From contig OY744520.1 of assembly GCA_963556195.1 (NCBI GenBank), positions 154,291,607-154,355,606 of the forward strand: DNA of 64,000 bases, given 5' to 3'. The notes under the pieces are model-generated. The model ran no database searches and was not told the origin of the DNA. It saw only the letters and a program-made list of their open reading frames with translations. The stretch is from Sepiola atlantica (Eukaryota; Mollusca; Cephalopoda; Sepiida; Sepiolidae). Below are positions 1-12,097 of this stretch, in pieces. Numbering within the stretch: the stretch's first letter is position 1; each line of letters begins with the position of its first letter. Position numbers and translations under genes: made by a program.

Positions 1-583
1 AATAGTAATCGGAATAATCCAAATCTTGCAAAACAGTATGTGTTAAGATTTTCTAAAAAATCTTTGCTCTTTCATTTTACGCATCAGGACGCTGTCAAAT
101 CAATTTGAGAAATATAAACTTCAATTAAAATTCAATTTTCCCTTGTATCGCTAAATGTACGGATTTTTTGAGTATGAAAAAGTGGAATCTGATTCGATAG
201 ATTTCGATTAGTTTAGTTAGAGAAAGAAAAAGGAAATGACTCCGACTTAATGTGCTTTCAAACACAATCATTTAAAGCTGTCATTCTTGAATGGTGCGCA
301 GGTCAGAAAAACGTATAAAATAATCATGTTTCCACTTGAATGCGAATATGCATTTCTTGTAGCTTCAGCAACAGTTAAACAATATATTTATGTACATCGA
401 TGACTTCGCTGTATTATAAAGGAAAACGCATTCATTTTAGAAACGAAAAAAAAAACCGCGAATACATTTATTTTTCAGTGAATTCTTTTGCTGGTTCAAT
501 GAACTGAATTCAGCTATGAATATAAATAACATGCATTCACTTTTATATAGAACGAGAGAGAATAGGTGCGAGAAGTATAGTAA
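1..583. other. no recognisable gene
   Basis: AT-rich sequence with stops in all frames. I see no coding similarity, RNA gene or repeat that I can name. Confidence 0.5.
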
Positions 584-670
584 GATAGATAGATAGATAG
601 ATAGATAGAGAGGGAGAGAGAGAAGCGATAAAGAGATGGAGAGAGTTTGTGAAAGTAAATGTGAGAGTAA
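584..670. repeat. (GATA)n and GA-rich microsatellite
   Basis: Six or more GATA units are followed by imperfect GA repeats. A long leucine/serine-rich reading frame on the minus strand here is only the low-complexity translation of this tract. Confidence 0.85.
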
Positions 671-684
671 GAGAGAAGCAGGTT

Positions 685-860
685 TAAGCGAAATTTGACA
701 CAAGGTCATTTTACTAGAGTATTGCTGGCGGTGTGGAGAACGAACCCGTCTACATTCATCAACAGCGCGATTGGCAATAACCACCCTCCACCGGAGTAGG
801 TGGTAATACCTGGGATGGTACACATCTGCTGTTTGAGTCGAACCATACCTCCTCTCGGAA
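685..860 (-). repeat. U2-SINE family, body and tail fragment
   Basis: The tail signature GACACAAGGTC is at about 700. The body then shows the GGTGGTAATACCTGGGATGG-like segment that in better copies (27.0-27.25 kb and 23.46-23.80 kb) lies between the U2 head and the tail. The U2 head itself cannot be recognised at the right-hand end, so this copy is 5' truncated or too diverged. Family membership is inferred by comparing copies within the window. Confidence 0.55.
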
Positions 861-2229
861 ATAAGGCAAACTGAAAACACGCAGGCCAGACCCCTAAATA
901 CAACGATGGTGCCAAAGAAAACCCTGGATTGCATGCCTACCAAGCAGCACATATACTACATTGTGGTGCTCTTAGACCAATGTGTCAAGTATAAGAACCA
1001 CGAGTCCAGAGTGTTGAGAAGTTATAATTTACTACCTTCTCTACATCAGCTTTGTTTTGCTTGTCTACTAGCTGCGTTACAGCCGAATAGTGTTCCTTTA
1101 CTAATGTGTTGATACTTTAGATCATGCTTTCGTAATGTCTCCTATCGATGGAGCCTCCCATAAATCCTAAGGATTTTAGAAGGAACTTTGTTTATTTTGT
1201 AGAGTAGGTACTCACATATAATCAGTATAGTGATTTTCTATTCTAGGTTTTTGTGCAACATCTTTTAACGTTTTATGGAACATCTGTGTTCACCGAAATA
1301 TAATTTTTGAAACTCTGTCCGTTACATTTCGAACTCAAAATATGTGAACGTTACAGATGTAGATCCTGACTTCCTATTCGCGATTATGGACTGCATCCAC
1401 TCCCCTGTTGTGGTAGTGCAAGTCTCATACAAACACATTCACCAATATTCTACATAAATAGAAAACGTCTATATGCAGCTTCGATTTCTAAATCGAACCA
1501 ACCGGTAGGGAACGACTCTGGCAACGGGGTGCGATAACCATTTTCCATTTTACGCTGATTGAAGATGCAATCGGTGCCGACGAATTTTTCGTTAGCAATT
1601 TGGCCGGGTTCACAATTTAACCGGTTTCACTCATTAAAGTGTGACATTGATAAGATTAGATGCCTGGTTTCTTGCTTTAATAAGACTCGCAAAACATAGT
1701 CACCTTTTCAGCTTGCAACATTGGCGGTGATGCGAGGTAATACTATTCCCCCAACTCAATATTATGACGGCAAACGGATTGACACCAAATCGTATTGTCA
1801 TTATTAATTCAGGATATTAGATATATGTACACAAGTAAGCATATTCGAAGTATGTGAATGTTTCTACATAGAATAGTATTTGTATGACAGGTACGACCTG
1901 AATTAATAGGGAGCAACCGCTTCTCAATGAGAGTATATAAAAAACATTAGTATCGCTTGCCCACAACTGAGCGATTGTTCAAAAAACTCTATTATGATCC
2001 CTACGTGCAGCCAAGAAAAGTACGTTCATCGTACTTTAGCGTCTGATCACTTGTGGGGGATAAATAACATGTATAAAATGATTTTAAGAAATGGACTAAA
2101 TACCGCCATATAAGACGATAATCTAAATGCCCGACATTATAAGGAAGAGTTTAACCTCTGTTTAATCGGATGCAGGACGACTGAGCGACGCAACCAGATT
2201 CGCGAAATATCATGACTTTTTCAATGTTT
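861..2229. other. no recognisable gene
   Basis: About 1.4 kb of unique-looking sequence. Only short open frames with no recognisable domain are present. Confidence 0.5.
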
Positions 2230-2530
2230 ATTTACTCCTCGCGGAGTTAGGCACAAGGCCAGTTTTATCTTACTCCCACAAGTAAGATGTGACCCAAGAT
2301 CGGGTCGAGCAAGTGGGGTTAAAAGCCAGCGCTCGAGAGGTGAGCACTCTGGCCATTTAAAAATTGCCTGGGCAGCCCCGTCGGCATTCTCCGGTCGGGG
2401 CGCCTCAGACAGTAAGCAATAAACTTACTCCTCCCCAAAGAGGGGAGACGAAGCCTGGGAGGGTGGACCTCCTAGAACTGCACAGGACAGGCGTGCAGTA
2501 TCCATCGGAACAAATACTACACTTTGATAG
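2230..2530 (-). repeat. U2-headed SINE, GC-rich subfamily
   Basis: Read on the minus strand, the element begins near 2530 with CTATCAAAGTGTAGTATTTG, which matches the U2 snRNA 5' region around the branch-point recognition sequence. A GC-rich body follows, then the tail GGCCTTGTGCCTAACTCC, ending in AGGAGTAAAT. It aligns along its length with the copy at 23462-23795. It lacks about 60 nt of that copy's body near the head and carries about 30 nt extra between two TTAAAA motifs. Promoter activity and source element are unknown. U2 genes are normally Pol II transcribed, so how copies arise is not obvious. Confidence 0.75.
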
Positions 2531-2575
2531 CAACATTATGTCTCGTTATTTGCTCCTCAAGAGGGTAACATCAGA

Positions 2576-2643
2576 TGCAGGGTCGGTTTTTAATGTGGAG
2601 AAAATTCAACAAACCTCACCTACCCACAAAAAGGCATTCTGAA
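2576..2643 (-). repeat. U2-SINE-type tail fragment
   Basis: Contains GGTCGGTTTTTAATGTGG, the reverse-strand form of the CCACATTAACACCGACC tail seen in other copies. It is a short fragment placed next to the larger copy to its left. Confidence 0.4.
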
Positions 2644-5030
2644 TGTGGAAGTCATATGTCTATCATATCGACCTAATCAAATTCAAGTATGCGTGTATAC
2701 TTATTCCTGTACAACTAAAACAGTGAATGTGTTAATGTCTTGCTTGTCACTGTGCACATTTCAACTGTACATAAATGTTTTAGATGATGAAAAGAATGGA
2801 AACAAACCAAAATAAAGTGCGAATGATAAGTGAAGTGGTTAGCGAAATGAAATGATGTTAATAATTTAAAATATGAGAAAGAGAGTCTATTATGATATCA
2901 CAACGTATTTTGACTTGAGGGGAGAATAGTAAATTTTGCGTGCCTCCACTCAGGATCGAAACGGCAACATTTAAAGCTGAAGTCTAACGCGTTATAGTTG
3001 TTGCTACCTAGGAATAATGTACGCATGGGTGTAATTAAACGTTGATATCAGTAAAGAATACTGCTCGGATGCATGCACAAAATGGTTTTGTTAAAGTGAC
3101 GGCACCGATTGGCGAAGAATCATATGTTGATGGAACCAAAGGGAACGTGCACTTTTGTAAATTTCGTCTAACAGCATGAACAACAAAGCGATGTTGTTTT
3201 TTTGTTGCATACAAATTCTAAGAATATCGACTGGCGAAAGCAATCCAATCAGATAAAGTATCTTTAAAGTTTTGTGTGTGTAAGAGTCGCCGCATTAATT
3301 AAGTTGAATGCCCTGACGCCAGATGTGAATTTAAAAATGTATCCCAAGAAAATTCATCTCATATATAGGAAGCTTAGCGAATCTACTAAGAAAATGGGTG
3401 TGTAACTCTTACTCCCATCCTGAAAATACTAAGCAAAGAGAGAACGGTATTCCGGATAATATATGAAGATTGTTGAATCCGAACGAAATTCATTTTTAAA
3501 GCATGTACCGGTAATTGACTGAACCGCACATGAATCAGAACGTATTTACTCGTCAATGAAATAGTTAAAAATCAGTTTCAGATATAATATACTTAACAAA
3601 TACTGACCTAAAGTTATACTCGTTTTCTATTAACGACTAAAAACTAATTTACTTTTATTCTCTAATAACATTACATAATTCTAATCATTAATTTCGTTCA
3701 ACAATGATAATAATATAAAAATTTAGTGTGCTTAATTAAGTTGGAAATTGTCAAACTGTCTTCAAGTTATAAACCTAATTTTAAGGAATGTCGTTATATA
3801 TGGCCACTTATTTTCTATTGCCTTTTCTCATGCTGTGGAATTACTCATTCGACAGTCCGAAATAATGTGTTGGTGTAAGCATAGAAATATGTGTTAATTT
3901 TAATAGGAATAATATTAAATAAAATATATTAATCTATCATACAATTACAAAACAACGTATTTTTTTATTCGTAAAATTGTTCTTGAGGATAACAATAAAT
4001 TCATTGTTTTGTAATTTTATTCGTTAAAGTTTCCTTCAGCTTGAATAACGACTTGTATGTGTGTCATCAATCGCCTACCAACTCCTTGTTCATATCGAAC
4101 ATTACTTTAGCTATGGAAACTGGCAAGTATTATTTAGTATTATGAGCGTACTCATTCACCTTTCTCCAATTAGGCTTCGAATATAGTAATCGTAAGTATT
4201 GAAAACTTAGGAGCGAGAAAGCAAAATATGTAGGGCCATGTGATTATGAATATTTAAAAATTTGTTTACGAGTCTATTGGCTCTGATTAAGCGAGTCTCC
4301 TTTACCTTATCTGACGTAAAATGACGTCACTCATCACAGAAGACCTGTATATGATGTCTTTGTTCACAGCATTTAAAAGTGTTCCTTCTAACAAACGGTG
4401 TTCTTTCGTAATCAACATTACAGATCTTAATTTAAGGTGTTCTCATGCTATTATTGTGCCCTGAATTCCTCTTACGTTTTGGTAATAGTGATACCTTTCA
4501 ATCTTAAGCCTTCAACCTTTTTCTGCATTGTATGTGACCGATCTAGTTACTTTTAGAAATGGCTTTATTTCTTTAAAGTCTATAATCAGCCGTTATAGTA
4601 ACGAGAAGTGTGTGTCTGTTCATGTGTTCTATATTTATAGAGACCTCCAGTGATAATTCTGAAATATAGTAAATATTAAAATATTCCAATAATACTCCCA
4701 CTACAGTAAAAATAATGTATGCCCTACAAAAGTCCTTATGCACACTGTAATATATATTTTGGAAATTCAACGTAGCTTTGGTTACATACATTAACCAACT
4801 CTTTATTATCACATCAAACTAAATTTATTTGCAAAAAGTAGGAAAGTGCGACAAGCCATGTGTATATATATACCGTCTTAATATTTATCCAAGGCGACTT
4901 TAAACCTAGATATGATAGACAACTGTCACTTCCTCTGGTATGTTGCTCCATATAGCAGATACACGGATAATTCTGTTTTTCTTCTGATAAGACGAAAGCG
5001 ACTATGATACATCTTTCGATTGGACCTGTC
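2644..5030. other. no recognisable gene; AT-rich
   Basis: Apart from a 13-bp inverted repeat (AATTACAAAACAA near 3943 and its complement near 4006) I see nothing. It has no coding similarity. Confidence 0.45.
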
Positions 5031-5140
5031 GAGACAACGTCTTGACGCTGGGGTGAAAAAACCCTTCAAAGATATATTGAAATCATGGTAGAAATATACG
5101 TTTCTAGGCGTTTTTCACCCTAGCACCAAGTCGTGGTCTC
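5031..5140. repeat. imperfect inverted repeat (hairpin)
   Basis: The left arm (GAGACAACGTCTTGACGCTG... at 5031-5061) is about 80% complementary to the right arm at 5108-5140, with a spacer of about 46 nt. It may be the remains of a MITE or SINE. No target-site duplication is evident. Confidence 0.4.
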
Positions 5141-5643
5141 CACGGAACCAAGACAAAAACTGTACCATATGATTCGATGTTAAACAGTAGTGCAATTTCC
5201 AATTCGTTTATTTTATCCATGTTGGTGATACTAACAGTAGTACACAACTAAGTTATTAGTAGTTAAATTCAAGGCGCCGTAAAACGTGTTAACTATTCTG
5301 AATAGAAATCTAAGCTTTGATGCCTCGCTTATTTCTCAGCGCCGACACGAGAAGTTAACATGACTAATGACACTAAAATATTTCAACATTGATGACATAA
5401 AGCGTCAGAAATGTAAAAAAAAACATAACATGTTTCTAGTCACGCCCATTCTTGTATTCTCTTCCTGAACACATGAGATCTGAACAGCGAGTCACGTGCG
5501 CTGAAGAGAACAAAAAAGTAATTAGTAAACATTTCGAAGATCCACCAGAGATCATCTGAACAAGAAGGCTGCAAGTGAGATCAAGCAAAACTACGAATAA
5601 GATAAACATTTATTCGCACTGTTATCCTCATTGTGGTTGGTAT

Positions 5644-5691
5644 ATGCACAACGTTTCAGCCGTTGTATTCTTCGGGCTTCTTAAAGTGCAT
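5644..5691 (-). other. hammerhead-like fold, decayed core
   Basis: On the minus strand: stem I ATGCAC, core TTTAAGA, stem II AGCC with GGCT, then GAAACGTT, then GTGCAT. Stem I is a perfect 6-bp match and stem II a perfect 4-bp match. Core positions C3 and G5 of the hammerhead consensus CTGANGA are both replaced by T, so this copy should be inactive. It sits in a degenerate copy of the tRNA-derived SINE seen at 31.2-31.7 kb; a B-box-like GAGTTC lies upstream on the same strand. Confidence 0.5.
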
Positions 5692-5759
5692 TTTACGGTA
5701 GGCGATGACCCGTGAAGAATTTAGAACTCAAATATATTTTTGATCTATTGAGGAAAGCC

Positions 5760-6377
5760 GGCCAAAATCCGCGTTTTCATTTCACATATTTCAGGTAAAA
5801 ACTAATCTACCCTTTCCGCGCGATTAAAAGTTTATCGTGAAGCAAAGCTCCCACGATAAGACATTGCTTGAGTCTAGTGTTAAAGAAAAAATCTTACATA
5901 CAAGAAAAACGTTGGGATAAGCGAATAGCGTTATGCTTCTCGTAGACGTCATCCCCTACCAAGGCTTGAGAGTTTAGTATACCCTACTATTTCACCATTA
6001 CCCGGATGAAGAGAGATCGATTTAAACATTTTCCAAGCATATCAGACAACGTTAATTACATAGATTATACCACTCCTAAATCTATATTCTCAAACGGTCG
6101 CGCATATATGTACTGATTTTGCTTAACTTCAGTAATCCCATAAGTACGAAATGTGTCAACGTGAATATAACCCGAAGCTGCCCGTTTAATACAATTAATA
6201 TACTATTATTTAATGCAATATATAATTAACATATATTCACACCATTATGTAATACTATAACTAATCTCTAATATAATACGTGGATATGTATCATTATGTG
6301 CGTAATACCAAGGGTGTAATTAAGTGTATATTGCAGCGAAATCATCGCTAATATTAAAGTACGCTCTGTCTCCGTTT

Positions 6378-6379
<2 letters not shown>
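5760..6379. other. no recognisable gene
   Basis: AT-rich sequence with no coding similarity and no repeat that I can identify. Confidence 0.4.

Positions 6380-6443
<64 letters not shown>
6380..6443. repeat. (TA)n microsatellite
   Basis: About 32 perfect TA units. The Tyr-Ile reading frames across this and similar tracts are artefacts. Confidence 0.95.
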
Positions 6444-6445
<2 letters not shown>

Positions 6446-6719
6446 CATTGTTATGGTTTTTCAAAAAAATGTTTATACCTTTACGAAACAATGGTTTATA
6501 ATAAGGTGTCTACTCCTTTCTATTCAAAATGGCTGAACCGCGCCCTTAAAACACGGACATTCTTTCTCACAAAGTCAATACCACCAGACGATGAAAAAAA
6601 AGAAGAAAAAAAAAAACTCTCTGACGAGGAATATTTTATATTCGAAAGCTCAGTTTGAAATAAATAAATTTTATTTATTTATTTCAACAAATTACATTGT
6701 TATGGTTTTTCAAAAAAAT

Positions 6720-6726
<7 letters not shown>
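6442..6726. repeat. 36-bp direct repeat flanking a spacer
   Basis: The 36-nt segment at 6442-6477 (ATTACATTGTTATGG...) recurs identically at 6691-6726. Each copy touches a (TA)n tract: at its left for the first copy and at its right for the second. This suggests slippage or duplication of a repeat end together with its microsatellite. Confidence 0.75.

Positions 6727-6764
<38 letters not shown>
6723..6764. repeat. (TA)n microsatellite
   Basis: About 21 perfect TA units directly after the second copy of the 36-bp direct repeat. Confidence 0.95.
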
Positions 6765-6766
<2 letters not shown>

Positions 6767-7459
6767 TAGCTATTCATCGAAGGATGTATATTTAGGCGAA
6801 CGTAAGCATTAGCAGCAGCTAACTGAATTATTAGTATTTTTTTAATGTAAACAAGACGAAGAAATAATCCAAAGTAAGTCATTGACAAATATTTGTCAAG
6901 GTAACGAGAGTTTACGTTTTCTTCATAATGTTTACACAATATATCTACTCATGTAAGTAGAATACATTCTCTATTAAAATATGTATTTGTAGTGAAACTG
7001 TATGTGTGTTTATGTTAATATGTGTATCGATCTGTTCGTCAAGCTGCATCTTATTAAGCATGGGCGGCAATGTTTGTAAAAAAATAACAACTGTTTTTTT
7101 TTCAACTGACCTTTATTATAAAATGTATGAATAGGAAACTAATTTAAAATGGCTGCAGTTTCTTTACGGCTATGGTACACGTGTTATTATATAATTTACA
7201 TTAAAAAAGATTTAAACTACATTCGATGGTGATGCCTAATTTTTTAGCTTTTTGGAGGATGCAGTTACTTAATCGTTGTTATTACTTCGAGCTTCACTCT
7301 TACCCGGCGTCATAATACCTCTAGTGTTGTTTTATCTATAGGTTCAGTAGAACCTCTTTCTTTGCTATGACATAAAACTGTATTCTGTAGTATTCACATA
7401 CCTTTACATCATGAACAACAAGTAAACTAACAACAACTTTAATTTTGAGTATAACAGTC

Positions 7460-7560
7460 TGTGTTATTTGGATAATCGGTTCTCACTTTGGATGTTATTC
7501 TCACAATGTATCAGCCGAGGTAAACTCTGACCTTTTTTAGGTGCACCTTTCTGTTGAAAA
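7460..7560 (-). repeat. tRNA-SINE 3' end, degenerate
   Basis: The minus strand carries GAATAACATCCAAAGTGAGA and a decayed GAAACGTT box (positions about 7508-7515). This is the same tail as the copies at 31.2 kb. It faces away from the next copy at 7590-7760, forming a diverging pair. Confidence 0.5.
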
Positions 7561-7589
7561 TAAAGGGTTCCGTTTGAAATTCCGTACAC

Positions 7590-7670
7590 ATTCCTGAGTT
7601 CGACAAGATGCACCTGAAGAAAGTCAGAGGTTACATTGACCGAAACGTTCTTAGAATAAAATCCAGGATC
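7590..7670 (+). repeat. tRNA-SINE body with hammerhead-like core
   Basis: A B-box-like GAGTTCGAC is followed by CTGAAGA at 7614-7620, the stem strands GTC and GAC, and GAAACGTT at 7643-7650. It matches the copy at 31533-31665. The hammerhead consensus CTGANGA and GAAA are both intact here. The A-box half of the tRNA head is missing, so the copy is 5' truncated. Confidence 0.6.
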
Positions 7671-8016
7671 AAGACAGTAGTTCGAAAAATAAAAAAATAC
7701 AAATTATCAATCCTTATATAAAAAATTCTGAAACAACAATTTGTACCAAATTCAAGATCAAAACAGTAGTTCGAATAATAAAAAAAATACAAATTATCAA
7801 TCCTTATATAAAAATCTGAAACCACAATTTGTACCAAATCCAAGATCAAAACAGTAGTTCGAATAATAAAAAAATACAAATTATCAATCCTTATATAAAA
7901 AATTCTGAAACAACAATTTGTACCAAATCCAAGATCAAAACAGTAGTTCGAAAAATAAAAAAAATACAAATTATCAATCCTTATATAAAAAATTCTGAAA
8001 CAACAATTTGTACCAA
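7668..8016 (+). repeat. 88-bp tandem array derived from a SINE tail
   Basis: Four units start at GATCAAGACAG/GATCAAAACAG (7668, 7756, 7844, 7933), giving periods of 88, 88 and 89 nt. Each unit contains CAGTAGTTCGAATAAT, a near match to the SINE tail CAGTAGTCCGGATAAT at 31.2 kb, followed by A-rich sequence and CAACAATTTGTACCAAA. Units are highly similar, so the amplification is fairly recent. Open frames on both strands here are by-products of the periodicity. Confidence 0.85.
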
Positions 8017-8800
8017 AATAACCTAAAAAAAGTTCATATATCGTAAGAGAAAATAAAAGATAAATACAAGCTTAACAGAAGCAGATAAAACAACATTGAA
8101 TAATATGATTACTGGCAAACAACATTGATGGTAATTGTTCTAAAACATATATTGCTTCATAGCTTTCACAAGGATATTATAAAGAAATGACCTAACAATT
8201 CCGACAGAAACTTGAGCACGAGATAAGAGTCGGCACCGTTCATTGTTATATCATTACAATTCCAACCGAGAAATAACCTCCTCTTTAAATTAAAACAAGT
8301 AGTGGAGAGTTTATTTCATGCCTTTCCGAAATATATTAAAGAAAATCACTCAATAACACTAACGGTGCTTTGAACATGTTAAACTACTTACAGTTCGAAA
8401 GTAAAACATATAAACACATAAGAGCCGCCTGCTCGTTCGTTCCTTCATTAGTCTCGTTTCACGAGGCTGATATACGTGGTAACAATTCAGTCTCGTGTTG
8501 ATTGTGTTTGTTTTTTTGTATTCCATTGTTATTATTTTTATTGCCAAATAAATTGCTTGTCTTTTTTCCTACTATTTCTTGTAGAAAAAAAAAGGCGGTT
8601 CTTAATTGTAGGCGCAAATTACCGGCAACCGAGTCGAACGCCGCGTTTGTTTGTTTCGCTTTTCACTGTGAAGTGGGGATTCTAGTTTACATGATGAGCA
8701 CATCGATTTCTTTTTTATTGTTGGCATTCGATTTTTTTTTGGCTTTCTTTGTAAAACATTTCCTTATCTTTGTTAGAAACTGAAGAGTGCATTCAACCAC
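8017..8800. other. no recognisable gene
   Basis: Short open frames of 60-93 codons overlap here on both strands, but none shows a domain, signal peptide pattern or codon bias that I can defend. Confidence 0.4.
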
Positions 8801-8804
8801 ACAC

Positions 8805-8862
8805 ATAATAACATACACACATAATACCACACACATAATAACACACACACATAAACACTTAC

Positions 8863-8911
<49 letters not shown>
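8805..8911. repeat. imperfect (CA)n followed by (TA)n
   Basis: Interrupted ACACAC blocks pass into about 17 TA units. The order equals (TA)n(TG)n on the other strand, as in the other compound tracts in this window. Confidence 0.9.
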
Positions 8912-8913
<2 letters not shown>

Positions 8914-9262
8914 TGTGTGCGTGTGCTAAGTGTAATAAAAACTATAAAGAGAGGATCACGTTATAGCTTAGTCAGCTTTATCCAGCTTATGCAGATAGGA
9001 CCATATATAACTATTTATAGTTAATAATACACGTTCAATGGTGGTAATTTCCAGGGGAGGTAACCTTTGTCAATGCTTATTAAAGTGCGTATGATTAAGT
9101 ATATGTCACTTTTTATACATATATGAGTGTCTTCATTTATCTGTAAATACACTTTGTTTATTTGCTATTATGCACTTTGAGTATTTCTAAGTATCGTACG
9201 TATATGTGTGCGATCGGAAAAGTTTAAGTTCGTCGTAATTATCGAAGTAAATAGTAAAACAA
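8912..9262 (+). repeat. unnamed dispersed repeat, copy 1
   Basis: Shares ordered blocks with 10299-10740: AATAAAAACTA, GATCACG, TATAGCT, TTTATCCAGCTTA, CGTTCAATGGTGGTA, TTTCCA, AACCTTTG, GCACTTTG and AAGTTTAAGT. Both copies begin next to a compound microsatellite and have a (TA)n at or inside the 3' side. It has no coding capacity that I recognise; it could be a non-autonomous element or LTR-like. Confidence 0.7.
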
Positions 9263-9305
9263 ATATATATATATATATATATATACGTATATATATATAT
9301 ATATA

Positions 9306-9384
<79 letters not shown>
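9263..9384. repeat. (TA)n with CG/GA interruptions
   Basis: About 120 nt of TA units broken by ATACGTAT, ATGAAT and ATGTAT. Tyr-Ile frames here are artefacts. Confidence 0.95.
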
Positions 9385-9390
<6 letters not shown>

Positions 9391-9692
9391 TATATTTTAG
9401 ATTATATATAAATATAATATACGACAATAATATAAATACTCTAATGTAATGATAAGTATGTGCATGTAGTTATATATTTTTTTAGTATAGGATTCACTCC
9501 TAAACAAGGTAATTGATCGTTATGAATTTTGGAACTCAGCTATTATGTGTAATTGTTCGTAATATGGGCTATATTTAGTTGAATTATATATCTTTTCTGT
9601 TTCATTTTACTGCAGTCGAAGTTCTCAGTAATCAAGGGGGGCCTTCCTGGGGCTAACACTTGACCACTCTATGATATACATAGATATTCGAA

Positions 9693-10220
9693 TATGGCAT
9701 TAAAGTTCTCCTTTATCTGTCAAACGTTGAGTTAGTAATACAAGTTAAGAACATTAATTTTCCTCTCCCCCAACTGACTAAATAAGTAAATTGTAGTATG
9801 TCTTTCGTGTGGTCTCTTGGTCTTACAGAATTCCAGGACAAGAATTAATCTAGTCTGGTGGAGTATCCAGCTAAGTGCTGTTACTTGAGGTAACATTACT
9901 TGAAGAAGATGTAGCATTCCTCGTATAAGCCAGTTCATAGCTGTGTCGAGAGGATCTTATTTGGGCTTCAAATACTATGTTATTTTGAATATTTGGTCAG
10001 GGTTTACTTGTAGGGTGAAGTATCCTCATATCAGGTTTTCCTTACATACCCTTGTACAGAGAGAGCGAAGACACCGGAGGATGGTGTCTAGTAGGTAATT
10101 CAAACTTCCCCGTAGGTATTCGAACTCCTCAGTAGGTAATTCAAACTCACCTATATATGGCATTAAAGTTCTCTTTTATCTGTCAAACGTTGAGTTAGTA
10201 ATACAAGTTAAGAACATTAA
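9693..10220 (+). repeat. 65-bp direct repeat
   Basis: ATGGCATTAAAGTTCTC through AAGAACATTAAT occurs at about 9693-9757 and again at about 10158-10220 with only a base or two different. The spacer of about 400 nt includes a small internal repeat of GTAGGTAATTCAAACT near 10095-10150. Confidence 0.8.
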
Positions 10221-10221
10221 T

Positions 10222-10225
<4 letters not shown>

Positions 10226-10298
<73 letters not shown>

Positions 10299-10299
10299 T
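10226..10299. repeat. compound (TA)n(TG)n
   Basis: About 26 TA units followed by about 10 TG units. Confidence 0.95.
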
Positions 10300-10505
10300 T
10301 GTTTGTATTATGTGCAATAAAAACTAAACAGACGAGATCACGATATAGCTAAGTCAGTTTTATCCAGCTTACAATAACAGATCGACAGATAGATAACTAT
10401 TTATAGTTATCTATGCACTTAAGGTCTCACGTTCAATGGTGGTACTTTCCAAGGGAGTTAACCTTTGGCGACACTATTAAACTATCTATGGTTAAGAATA
10501 TCTCT

Positions 10506-10591
<86 letters not shown>

Positions 10592-10740
10592 TTATAAGTG
10601 TTTTCATGGGTATGTAAAAATATTTTGTTTACTTTATTTTCTCTCAAGCACTTTGGGTATTTGTATGTGTCATGCATATATGTGTGTCATCGTAGAAGTT
10701 TAAGTAGTCGTCACTGTTGCAGTAAATACTGAATAAATAT
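10299..10740 (+). repeat. unnamed dispersed repeat, copy 2
   Basis: Second copy of the element at 8912-9262, with the same block order. It contains a (TA)n tract at 10509-10592 at a place where copy 1 has only a short AT run, so the microsatellite grew inside this copy. Confidence 0.7.
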
Positions 10741-10856
10741 ATACACGAAATATATTGTTTAATAATATAAGATTATAATACAAAACTCTATTATATCTCT
10801 CTCTTTCTTGATATATATATATACATACTATTTTATACCATATACTTACATTATCA

Positions 10857-11180
<324 letters not shown>

Positions 11181-11408
11181 CAGTAATTGTGTTTTTGTTT
11201 TGTTTTGTATTGTTTTTATATGTAGAGTTATATATAACAGTTTGTTGTCGCTGTTTATTACTTGAACATTCAAGAACTGCTGTTTAATCGATATTTAGAT
11301 GTAGTGCAATGATAATAACCTTTGTGGCAGTATAGTACATCGTAGGTCGCCTTGATTAAGTTGCTGTTGTAAGACCTACGCATGTATTTATCTGGTCAGA
11401 CGCACAGT

Positions 11409-11413
<5 letters not shown>

Positions 11414-11476
<63 letters not shown>
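11414..11476. repeat. (TA)n microsatellite
   Basis: About 30 TA units. Sequence on either side (11181-11413 and 11477-12047) holds nothing that I recognise. Confidence 0.95.
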
Positions 11477-11477
<1 letters not shown>

Positions 11478-12044
11478 ATATATATTTATATATATGTATA
11501 ATATTTAAATGTTGAATTAAATTAAAGATAATTGAATTATCGTTTAGTAATAATGTATCGTGAAAATATAAAGCTCAATATATTGAATAGAGCAATCAAT
11601 TCCAGAGATGAAATATTTATTAGAACATCAAAAGTTCAAAGCAAGGAGCTTCATATCGTTAATCCGTGGATTTTCAAAGATAAACTCTTTTCATCAGAGG
11701 ATAGAGAAAAACCGACAATGTAATTGTAAATAGTATCGGCAGCATTTAACTTTGAAATTTATTTGAGATGATAGCGTAGAGTTAGGGTGGACGCTGTCAA
11801 AAATCACGTCAAAACTAAAACAGCTGTTATATTGGAAATGAATGTTTGAAAAAGAATAATACTCAAAGTTGTTTAGGAATCCAAATGTTGTTGTTAAGAA
11901 ACTGATTTTTAGATGGCATTTGGTAAAGTCCAGTTTATCTTGTCTGTGCAGTAGTCCGGTATTGGAAATAGCCTTTTCATAGGGTTAATAATGATTTTTT
12001 ATGTTCTAATAAATATTGTATGTTTGCAGTTTATTATTTTCATG

Positions 12045-12047
<3 letters not shown>

Positions 12048-12091
<44 letters not shown>
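12048..12091. repeat. (TA)n microsatellite
   Basis: About 22 TA units. The stretch from here to 12846 shows no gene. Confidence 0.95.

Positions 12092-12097
<6 letters not shown>

Noticed and set aside
437..952. 171-codon frame on the minus strand
   Set aside because: It crosses a U2-SINE fragment and a GATA/GA microsatellite; the Ser/Leu-rich part is low complexity.
7668..8016. CRISPR-like array
   Set aside because: The 88-bp units are directly adjacent with no variable spacers, and the genome is eukaryotic.
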